Source: Doris montereyensis
Lineage: Eukaryota; Mollusca; Gastropoda; Nudibranchia; Dorididae
Reading direction: 5' to 3'
Assembly: GCA_037039925.1 (NCBI GenBank)
Contig: JAXRKP010000188.1
Coordinates: 132,501 to 196,500 of the forward strand
Length of the DNA: 64,000 bases
The position numbers and the translations under genes are program-made. Under the pieces are notes generated by a model. That model worked only from the letters and a program-made list of their open reading frames with translations, was not told where the DNA came from and searched no databases. Shown piece by piece: positions 48,401 to 60,500 of this stretch. Positions within the stretch are counted from its first letter, which is position 1; each line of letters begins with the position of its first letter.

Positions 48401-51400
48401 TACACCGAATGTCTTTTTTGCCATTGCCACCCATTTTGGCTGAAATCCTTAGAAGTGACTCATACCAGACACATACTAATGATAGACTGTGCTACAAGAA
48501 TAAATATTCATAATATGTTAATGAGGTCATGTGACCATAGCAACCATCTTGGATTTTGACAACTTGTGTTTTTTTGGTCACATTTTAGTGAAAATGACAG
48601 TGTATGGTCACAAAATACACAATTGTGAAACATATTATGTTTTAATCATGATTTGCAAATTGTACTGTAGTGTGAAGAAGACAGGAAAGAAAGGAACTAG
48701 GCACAATGTGAAAAAAATACAATTATACATGTTGCATGACAAATACAAAAAATGTCAAAGAAAACACACAAAAATGCCACGAAAACAGTAATCAAGAATT
48801 TTAAACTTTATTTTGTTGAGCTTTCCTGTCTCACTAAGTCTTCTATTCCTGTGTTCTGTGGTCATGTGCCATATATGATATGTCCCTAGTGTCCAAATAT
48901 TGCCCAAGTCAGGCACTAGCGTCAACGGTGTCAGTGCCACACCACATTTTTACTTGTCCTCTCCCCAAGAACTTCATTCATAAACTTCGTTGTCAGTATA
49001 TCAGTCAATAAGCTTTTCAACACCTCTATCATATTCATTGCACTATGGATCATCACTATACTCAACTCTAGCCTCGTCAGAACCAGAGTCATGACAGTGT
49101 ATAATCTGTTTATCATCAAAATCCACAATTTCCACATTGCCGGTGTAAACAAGTTGAAAAAAATGAGTCAAATCCGGGTCAAAATCGACAAATTTTGAAG
49201 GGAAAAAATTCATGCAGAAGGTAGCAGTTTCTATTACAATGGAAGGAAAACTACTCTACAAACAATTTACTTTGTTTTATTTTATATTCTGCCTTTTTGT
49301 GAAGCTGGTCATGTTTCAACTAGTCAGAAGTCGGCAATACAAATGTCAACTGGAAGTTTCGACTAAAGTCGAACACGGCAGCATAAGGGTTGATGTGAAA
49401 ACAATAAGAAAGCAAGGGCAACTAAAGTGACAAATTCATGTACGGTAGCATTTTTGTAAGCATCAAGTTTATATGAATTTTCTAGCTAAGGAACCAAATA
49501 TCAATCCACTCTTTTTAAACCAAGTTCTTGAGCTAGGGGAGTAGATCTATAATAATTCATAACACAGACGATTCAGCCTGACGAATCTTATGATAGCAAG
49601 GAGATATACACAGTAGTATCAGTAGCAGAGATTGCAACTATTTAAAAAAGAGCGTATAGCACAAGTATAAAAATCACTCATCACAGTGAATAAACACGTT
49701 CATCTTCCATGACAGTGACAGTTGATAAATACTAATATCAATATAATAAATAATAAAGTGAATGACACAGCTAGGTCAAAAACGGATAAAAGCACAAAAT
49801 AAATCTATTGCCGTTCCCTTGAAACTGTTGCATTACAAAATGACATAAAAACTAATATAAATAATTAGAATATTACCAAAGACCCTTCCTTCTGTCCCAT
49901 TGTTTTTGCCATCCAAGGGAGGGGACTCTTCCCAGGAGTTGAAATATCTGACGATACCTGGGTGCTCCAATTGGGCCAGGGCTTTCACCTCTCGAAGAAC
50001 TCTCTCCTTAGAACCATCACTGTAGGAAGAAATTGTGTGAAATTTCATAGTCGTATTGCGAAATCACCAGATTTTTCTTGATGTTATTTTTCACCAATTA
50101 TTCGTGAAATTTAACTTTCTGACTGCACTGACTATAGTAATAATAATAATATGCTGTAGATGGTAATACAACACAAATATAACCTTTTGGAGGTGTGGTC
50201 AGGCATTTCATTTTTTAAAATCTGTGATTGATTAGCCACCATACAAAATCCTAATCAGTTAGTTTAATTATTTTTTTACTGTGATCAATTACTGAGTTAG
50301 TTTAACACCTTGCAATGTATGCCACCCGTTTTGAACCCAGTTTCCACCCAGTGTCACCAGTTTTGAACCTAGTTTCCACCCAGTGCCACCCGTTTTGAAC
50401 CTAGTTTCCACCCAGTGCCACCCGTTTTGAACCTAGTTTCCACACACCAGTTTTGAACCTAGTTTCCACCCAGTGTCACCTGTTTTTAGTTTCCACACAG
50501 CCTATATATTCCCTCAGTGCCAAGTGCCAGCTGTTTTTGGTAATAGTAATAGTTCAAAATATCAGTAGTATTACTAGATCTAGTATGAGAACAAAATTGG
50601 CAAAAATCACAGAAGCAATGAAAGTTCATGAAACTTTCAGAGGTTGTAAGGTGGGTTAGCGTTAATTTTACATGGTTTGACGGATGATCAGGTCATGTGA
50701 CCATGGTGGCCATCTTGAATTTTGTTGCTATTTATAGAAAATTGGTATGCTACTGGAAGAAAAGGTAAATAACTTTGTTATTTATTATATTAGAAATTTC
50801 AAAATTGTCTCAAAAGAAAGCAGACACATTAGGGATAAAAATTCAACTTCATTTTCAGTAAATATTCCATTGTTTCTCTGAAAATAACAAATATATGAAG
50901 ACCCGCCTTTTGAATTTTACCATCGACTCGTCGATTGAAAGTTCACGGTCAGGGATAAAATATTCCAAAAATGTTCGAAGGATTATGTCAAGAAGGGGTT
51001 GGATTTTAAATAAAGGGTTGTATTCTTCATTTCCCTTTCTATCCGAAGCCTGTTGTCGTTGAAATGTAAAAGCCGAAGAAGATGATACCGATTTCTTGAC
51101 AAGATTTTTCCATGATCCGTCTTGTTGAGCCAGAAGGCAGTGTCCCAATAAGGCTTTACACACATTCCCATGGCCATTTGCAACCCAATAAAGCCTTCTA
51201 TTTCAATGGTGTCCATTTGCAACCCAATAAAGCCTTCTATTTCAACGGTGTCCATTGCAATCCAATAAAGCCTTCTATTTCAATGGTGTCCATTGCAATC
51301 CAATAAAGCCTTCTATTTCAACGGTGTCCATTGCAACCCAATAAAGCCTTCTATTTCAATGGTGTCCATTTGCAACCCAATAAAGCCTTCTATTTCAATG

Positions 51401-54400
51401 GTGTCCATTGCAATCCAATAAAGCCTTCTATTTCAATTGTCCATTGCAACCAATAAAGCCTTCTATTTCAATGGTGTCCATTGCAACCCAATAAAGCCTT
51501 CTATTTCAATGGTGTCCATTGCAACCCAATAAAGCCTTCTATTTCAACGGTGTCCATTGCAACCCAATAAAAGCCTTCTATTTCAACCATATTTCAATGG
51601 TGTCCATTGCAACCCAATAAAGCCTTCTATTTCAATGGTGTCCATTGCAATCCAATAAAGCCTTCTATTTCAATGGTGTCCATTTGCAACCCAATAAAGC
51701 CTTCTATTTCAATGGTGTCCATTGCAACCAAATAAAGCCTTTTATTTCAATGGTGTCCATTTGCAACCCAATAAAGCCTTCTATTTCAATGGTGTCCATT
51801 GCAACCCAATAAAGCCTTCTATTTCAATGGTGTCCATTGCAATCCAATAAAGCCTTCTATTTCAATGGTGTCCATTGCAACCCAAGCTTTTTTCCTTGAG
51901 TGTTCACTGTAAGTTGACTCTGTTTGGTGTGATTCAGCGTATCCGTTCGTTTCAGCGACAATGAGATCACGAGCTTTTTCAGGAAAGGAAAGTTTAAAAT
52001 AGTCAACTAGAGAAAAATTGGTTGTGTTGACTTGCACACCACTATTTTGTCTATCAAATTCATTTGAAAACACAGCTTGAAATGCACTATCTGTTACATT
52101 TTTCCACTTGAAATTATCAGTGATATCTATTCTTCTTCTTTTCCCCCCACGCCCATTGCCACGTCCACTAATACAGTCACCTGCATCGTTTACATTTGGC
52201 AAACAACAAAATTCATGTTCGAATCCGAATGATCGAGTCCTGAGCCAGAGCAACTAGATCTAGAATCACGCCAATCATCACAAATTCGTCAGCTAGATCT
52301 ACATCTGAATCGGAATCATCTCTATAAGGATGGAGATTATTATCCTATCCATGACACGAGCTGATTCAAGGATTCAATTGTCAAAAATATCAAAAATATG
52401 TTGCGAATCAGTCAGTAAAGACAGTGAACAGTTAGTTCTAGTATCGCTCAAATATCAAAATGTAGGAAATGGAAAGGAAGCAGTTTAGGTGGCTAAAGCA
52501 TTGTACATTGACGCACTGGTGATGAGCGCTCTTACGACGATCGTCAAAACTGGCACCAAGGGAAACAATTCAAATTTCAACGGTCGTCTTAAATGACACG
52601 CAAAGTGTTAATCATTTTTTTTGGACTGGAATCATTTAGTTTAATATTTGTGGGCTGGAATCATTTTAATTATTTTGTGAACTGAATCTAATAGTTAAAT
52701 CATTTTTCTAAATGTAATCGTTTAGAAAAATCATCATCTAATATTCTGAAAATAATGCATGAAGAGACAACAACAAAAATCTCACTCTTATTTCATAGGG
52801 TTGACCAAGAAGGGTGCTTACCTCTTGGGCAGCATAATCCTCTTCACAGCATAATGATGGCCATCAAGTTTATTGACCGCTTCAAACACAATACCGTAGC
52901 CACCTTTACCAAGACAATGCAGGCAATCAAAGTCAGTCTCAAATCTACAATTGATTGTTTAGAAAGAGAAAAATAACCTTGTTTATAATGACAGTCAAAT
53001 GCTGATTAAAAAAAGAAAAATAACCTTGTTTATAATGACAGTCAAATGTTGATAAAAAAGAGAAAATAACCTTGTTTATAATGACAGTCAAATGTTGATA
53101 AAAAAGAGAAAATAACCCTGTTTATGACAGTTAAATGTTGCTTAAACAGTCAAGAGAAAAATAACCCTATTTATAACAGTCAAATGTTGATTAAAAAGAG
53201 AAAAAAAAACCTTGTTTATGACAGTCAAATGTTGATTAAAAGAGAAAAATAACATTGTTTATAATGACAGTCAAATGTTGATTAAAAGAGAAAAATAACC
53301 CTGTTTATAATGACAGTCAAATATTGCTTAAAAAGAGAAAAATAACCCTGTTTATGACAGTCAAATGTTGATTAAAAAGAGAAAAAATAACCCTATTTAT
53401 GACAGTCAAATGTTGATTAAAAAGAGAAAAATAACCCTATTTATAACAGTCAAATGTTGATTAAAAGAGAAAAATAACCCTGTTTATGACAGTCAAATGT
53501 TGATTGAAAAGAGAAAAATAACCCAAATGTTTATAATGACAGTCAAATGTTGATTAAAAAATGTTGAGAAAAAAATAACCGTTTATGACAGTCAAATGAT
53601 TAAAAAGAGAAAAATAACACTGTGTGAAAAAATAACCTGACAGTCAAATGTTGATTAGAAAGAGAAAAATAACCTTTGTTTATGACAGTCAAATGTTGAT
53701 TTAAAAGAAAAGAACCCTCTTTATAATGACAATCAAATGTCGATTAACCCTCGAACCAGCCTATACAAACTTCTGTGGTGGTCATGTTCATTATGGCAAG
53801 GGATAAAAGGAGACAAAAAAATCCACCCAACTACAAGTATATGACCTAGCTAACAACTATTTTTGCATCCTAATTCACAAAAATAAAGCATCCAAAATAT
53901 TTCTCAAACTTAACGTAAAGCTGAAGAAATACTTATGACATAAACATAAGTAATACAAAAAAGAAGGGTACCTTGAGACATATTCCTCTGATGATTTGTC
54001 ACAGGGACTTGGTGCCTTGTCTGGAGAAATGCTGAGTTCATGATTGTTACTTTTGTCCTGTTTGCCCGACTCCTGTGAAGAGATGCATTAGGCAAAGCAT
54101 TTAGCCATAATGTGACAGATGAGGTAAATACCGACTCCTGTGAAGAGACGCATTAATTAGGCAAAGGATTTAGCCACAATGTGACAGACGAGGTAAACTA
54201 CGACTCCTGTCAAGAGTTGCATCTATTTTCATCAAAACTAGCCGTTTTCTTCAATGTTTTCATGAGAAACGGATATATGAATATGAATATGAATATTTGC
54301 GCCTCTTCAGTAAAGAGTTCCACTCGAGTCTACAAAAATTGTGTTTTAGATGTTACACAAATATATTACGTGTGGGTGTGTGTATGTGTACCGTATATAT

Positions 54401-57360
54401 ATTATAAAAAGTTGTAACATTACATGATGTTCCATTGTATGCTTTGTTGAAATGTAAAGCGCCATTGAGCACTTCTATGTGGATATTGGCACGATGTAAA
54501 CAGTTCTTTTTCTTTCTTTCTTGTGTATATCTCAGTTTCATTTTTTTTTTTTAGCATGGATCATTTTTAGTCCCTTCACTCATCCAATGATTTAATATAT
54601 GTGTGCCACAACATAGGCTTACTTTGTTTTGTGAAAAGCAAAAGAAAAAAATCACTAATTACCAATGAGTCTTCATCCTCAGTCACAGACGGTTTGAGAA
54701 CTGGAGTTAGAAATCTTGTTAGAAAGACATGGACTACAATTGACACCACCACTGTCAGGCTTTGTAATTTCCTTCCTACAAAATAGAAATGACAAGAAAT
54801 ACCTAATGTCAATTTAGATCCATTGAAGTAAAACACTTCTACCTACAATATATGTAATTTATACCAATGTTTAATGTGCAAATATTTTTATACAACTGAT
54901 TAAGTTCAGTGGATATCAATTGACTTAATTTTCCTGTCTTTGCACACAAAGTAAAGATAAATCATATCTTACATAAAACAATATCAGAGATAAAATACAG
55001 AATGAAACTAATAAAAGAAGTTAATATAGCGTAATTAATCGTTTTATCCTTCGTATGTTCACATACCACCTTGACTTGAGGCTTTCCTGAACCGTTTCAA
55101 CATTTTAAATAACAATACACGGTAGTAAAAGCCTTCATGCATACCAATAGTGCCACATAGATGCGGGCAGGGTCCCCATGAAACTGCCAGGCTGTTCTAC
55201 AGAATGATGAAGGTTTTCTATCAACAGCATTTGGCCTTTCTTGGTTGATCTGCTGTCTCTGAATTCTGGGTAGAGGAAATATCCTGTATCTGGTGTCGCA
55301 GACAAGAATGAAAATATGTTATGATTTCCATGAATACATCACACCTTTTTTCTAGATGGCCAGGTATTTGGTAGTTCATCAATTTCATGAAAAACTCATG
55401 ACCACAAACATCAGAATCAAAGATAAAGAGAGGTCAAGTCTTTAAAAGCCCATACCTTATAATGTAATAGAGGTGCCCATAGCTCTGTTTGTAGAGTGTC
55501 TGACTACCACTTAGGAAGCCTGAGTTCAATTCTCAGTATGGGCAAATTTTTCTGACCTTCCTACCGACCCAGCATCCAAATAGGTAGCTAGGTCATTCAG
55601 ACTTAGTGAAAGTAAAGGCGGTATGGAAAGCAATGGAAAACTACCATATTATGCTGTACCGCCGTACGCCAAGAAAAATCAGGACTCTACTCCTCACTAT
55701 CCTAAGCTCAACTCTAAATTATGGAACTTACTTTACTTTACTATGTACAGGTATAATGCTTCCATTTGGTTTTAAATGATTAAATATAATATGAAACACA
55801 GACACATTTTTACAAATACATTATGAAAAAACAAATTTGATCATAGAAATGAAATTAAGTTCAAAACCGAGTCTGTCCAATGTAACTTCTTGAATTCATT
55901 GAAATCCTTTAGCATTTTCAACAGACAATTTCAGAGTAACTTTTGAGTATGCTCATCCCAGATTTTGAACACGTATATTTTTGTACGTATTGTCACTGTT
56001 TTCACAATTAATTTTGTTTTATCATTTGATGTTCTTATATTGCCAACAGGCTGGTATGGATTAAAGAGTTCTGAAAGATATGTCGGGTCAGTGCCTTCAA
56101 TGTATTTAAAAATGAAAGTGATGACCTTGAATTGAATTCCTTTCTAGGAGAGGGAGCCAGTGGTGCTCTCTTAACAAACGGTTGCCTCATTATATTTTCT
56201 CTTCAGTAAGATTAAACATGCAGCATTGTTTTGGACAACTTGTACTTAGTTGTAGACAGTGAATTTTATTTTTTGAATATATCAAATAAAAGAGAATTCA
56301 ATAACATCTAGGAAAAGCCATGGAGTTTGAAATGATTTGATTGGATTGAACGGGAGTTGTTATACATGGGTTAAATCTCAGATTATATCATACAATAGAC
56401 CAATCTTTCAATAAAGGTTTTATTTTTTGCCTTAAAAATAATAAACAAAAGAATAATATTACTACTGCAAATTTTTTTTGCAATCCTCACCAAATGGGTA
56501 TTCTTCATGCCAAACAGTGAGAGACGTATGTTTCCCTCCCTTGTCTGTCTTCTCTCCTTGATCCTCCGGCACCACATCTTTACGATTGCCACCAAAAACT
56601 GGTGTACGAGCTGATGCTAAAAGACATAAACACATAAGAAATTTGAAATGGAAAAGCTATAGAGAGAAAAAAATGAATCACACAGTGAGACCATATCCAA
56701 GTTTCAAGCACGCATATATGTCATTCAGCATACCCACTTCAAAATCAACAATGCAGAAATGTTAGTCACTTCAAGAAGAGCGCATTTTAACACCATAAAA
56801 TTGATACGGTACATTAACCCTTGTAAGGCTGACCTCAATATCAATCAATAATCTCGTTCTGCTGTGTACTAGCCTTCCCACATGGCACTGATAGTTTTCT
56901 CGCCCGCTGACGAGGCTGCCGCGCTTGACCATGACGTACCTGTGGTTATTGTGATTGTTTTTATCTTCTTTGAGTAAGGCGACATAACGGTCAATTCATT
57001 TTGTTATTGTTATTCTCATCGTGTTTTATATTGCATTGTTTACTAACAATAACATCTATTACAGCCTACTTTTATTGAACATGAAAAGAATAATACTGCA
57101 GTTGGCCCATTACTAATGAAGAGGAATATGAAATGTATAATACTAATAGATAGAAAACGGGTCAGGACTGAGTAATCTTCAGTGTGACCAACCTTCATAA
57201 GCAACAAGGAGACATAGAAACAAATAAACACTAAACAATGCTGGATGATACTAATAGAACCATTGGTGCAACGACCAATCGCGCAATATTCATCAACAGA
57301 GCAAACCTCATAACAACAATAAACAAAAAGAGGCAAGAAAACGAAATACAACTGCCATAG

Positions 57361-57391
<31 letters not shown>

Positions 57392-57495
57392 ATAGAAAGG
57401 GAGGAGAGGGATAGAAAGGGAAAGGAAAACAAGGAAAACAAGGAGCGAGGATAAAGAAATAGATAAAATGAGAGAGAGACTAATAGAGAGGAGGG

Positions 57496-57560
<65 letters not shown>

Positions 57561-60500
57561 GGTAACATATAGAGCAGGGGGGGGGGGGGATGAGGGACAT
57601 GTGGCTGCATGGTCAGGCTTTACTCCAGTTATTCAATAATAGCGTGGCTGGCTGTGTCAAATTTTATGTAGTAGAATTTCAATGAACAACATTTATCTTT
57701 ATTGCTAAAGGAATAATTTTCATTCTCAACTCTAAATAAAATGATGGAACTATAACACTAATACTGGAGGAAATGTCCAAAGGCCTTTTCTCTAATCCCA
57801 TGACTGAGTCCAATGTGCACAGGTAACACATTCTCATGATGAAAGAAACAGCCCCCCGCCCCCCCCAGTTTATTGCTTTCACAAGCGTGTTCCTCTCCAG
57901 CTGTGGCAACACGCTCTATCCCAGACCTAACACCTCTCCTCAGCTACATGCTTCCCATGCTTTTGAAAACTCCCTCTCTACCCTATGTCTATAACTAGCA
58001 TCACCCTCTCTCCTCATTTACAATGACATGAGCGGCCATCGTTCTGTATTCTTGGCTGTTCCCTTCCTACAGTTCAATAATAATCCACCTTTTCCCAAAC
58101 AGCCCCCACCCCTTATGCAATCCAGTGGTTTTTCACATCTTCCCCCAACTTCTGGATGTAAGTCTCCTCCTTAGTCCTGTCTATACAGTAGGAAGATAGA
58201 CTCTTGTAATTTCTAATGTCTATACACTTCAAATAGCCACCCTTCCTCTTGTCCAGATACCACATGTCATCATGACCATGTGAAATGGACCTGTTTGAGA
58301 GATTAAAGACCCTTTGTTGCTGGTCGCTGAACTCAAATTAAAGCTTCAATTTTCCCTTATACTTTCAACACTCTAATCTCTTCATTTTTATGTGAAAAAG
58401 AGGTGGAGGTGTATTTTGATGTATGTGACGTTTGACAATATAACCATCAACACAATGCTCCCCTGATTGGTCAACCCTGAACATGGTTTCTTTCTATTGA
58501 CTGAAGGTCACGCCCTCCATTCAGGCTGACTATAGGTGTGCAATGTGATTGGCAAAATAGAGGCATTTCCAAAGCCTGTCCTTGAATGCACTGCAGTGCA
58601 GTTATACGGGACCCGCCACTAACGCTTTGTCTCGCTGGAAGGCCAGGAATGAAGCAAATGTACGGGATCCGTCGCTATCTGTCATTATCGTAGGTGTGCT
58701 TAGAGTGACCAGCAGCAGGCAAATATACGGGACCTGTCATTATCGTAGGTGTGCTTAGAGTGACCAGCAGCAGGCAAATATACGGGACCTGTCATTATCG
58801 TAGGTGTGCTTAGAGTGACCAGCGGCAGGCAAATATACGGGACCTGCCGGAAAAGGGTTAAAACAATCGTACCTGACCTTAAGATAAAGTTAAAAACAAT
58901 CTCCTTTTTTTCTAACTCTCGAATTGGCACATATAAACTTCTGTGGCGGCCATGTTCATATTGCAATGAATAAATAATTGGGTTGGATAAATAAGTGAAG
59001 AAATAAGCCATAATTTGATGTCAGGGGTATAGATGATAACTATACATTTTCTGAAACCTAATAAGTCAGGGAATATTTTTCCATCAGTGACGAGACGACA
59101 AGGATGAATAATGATGACCGTGACATTTTACTGTTGAACTGTGAAGTAGCTTTTATTTTTTCAATTTCAAACGCCCATAAAAATCTTTAAGACCGTTTTA
59201 GAAACTTTAGTTTCTTTTTATAAAAAATGAGTTTTCAAAAATTGTATAGTTATATGGGTTTGTGGCATCAATTGACATTCTTATACCTATTTATAATGCA
59301 TGCATAGTGCGTCCAGAAAAAAAAAGATGGAATTTTTCACTGTGTAGAGAGGGAAATATGCATGAATTTTGGTTACAGGAACGAAAACAAAGCAAAAAAT
59401 ATGCATTAACTGACTTTTTCAAGTCATTCTTGTGTTTATGTCCTTAGAAAAACTAATGTGAGATGAATACTAGAACTTAAAGGTGTCTTACAGGCTCAAG
59501 ATCTACTTGCCTCTACGTAGTGTCATCATTGTTCTTAAATTTCACCTCATCTTCATCAATTGAGCTACTAATGTCATCCCTGACATTGTAAATGCCATGA
59601 AAATCATCGGCAGTATCACTCTAATCATTAGTGACAATATCAAACAGATATTTTCTAGTACTCAATTTCCAAGAACCAGTTCAACCTTTGATGCCTTCAC
59701 CTGGACCCGATTGTCGTTAAGTCAACAAAAAGGCGAAAATCTAAGCTGTTGCAGTTTGCATTATCAATTATATCTTCCAGTTTGGGCTCTGTATTTTTCG
59801 TTTTCGCACTTTTTTTAGTGAGTTTCAAAGAGACGCGATCGATAACAGCCGATGATGGCCAGCGGGCGCCACAGAAAGGTTCATAACGGCTGATGATCGG
59901 CCATTTGGCCAGTTCTAGGGTTAAAAGGGGTCAGTAAAGATTAGTTTGAGAGACATAAATCAGTTAAAAAACATGATTAATATTCCAGAGCAACACATTA
60001 AATGTGTGCGTGGAGGAAATCCATCTAAACCTTGCAAAATCAAATTGATGCATGATGACTTGGGCGAATTCATCTTTAAAATCAACTTACACAGTTGCTA
60101 TTCTGGCATGCACACTATTTTTGTAATTTGATAATATTTGAACTGGTATGTACAATATTTTTGTAATTTGATAATATTTGAAATGGTATGTACACTATTC
60201 TTGTAATTTGATAATATTTGAAATGGTATGTACACTATTTTTGTAATTTGATAATATTTGAAATGGTATGCACACTATTTTTGTAATTTGATAATATTTG
60301 AAATGGTATGTACACTATTCTTGTAATTTGATAATATTTTAACTGGCATGTACACTATTCTTGTAATTTGATAATATTTGAACAGGTATGTACACTATTC
60401 TTGTAATTTGATAATATTTGAAGTTCATCAATTTGAAAAAATATCCTGAGAATAATATTTGAAGTTCATCATTAAAAAATATCCTTAGAATAATATTTGA

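Larger units (their letters stand above)
50305..52607 (-). mobile_element. piggyBac transposon with broken transposase
   Basis: Bounded by TTAA (50301-50304 and 52608-52611) with inverted ends CACCTTGCAATG and CACTTTGCGTGT. Minus-strand coding: [100 protein letters not shown], then after a frameshift [19 protein letters not shown] and [23 protein letters not shown] holds the first catalytic Asp of the DDE/D domain; the later two are missing. A tandem repeat splits the ORF. It sits in a PERK intron in the same orientation as the gene. Confidence 0.88.
56818..58857. mobile_element. Possible non-autonomous piggyBac-like element in a PERK intron
   Basis: TTAA at 56814-56817 followed by CCCTTGTAAGGCTGACC; right end GACCTGCCGGAAAAGGG followed by TTAA (58858-58861). 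The ends agree as CCCTT at the tips and at about 11 of 17 positions. No transposase recognised inside. It includes a GA microsatellite and a terminal 55-bp repeat. Confidence 0.5.

Noticed and set aside
48755..49152. A missing PERK insert exon between 48252 and 49877
   Set aside because: The open frames here read as an acidic piggyBac leader with stops, not PERK insert sequence, and lack matching splice sites.
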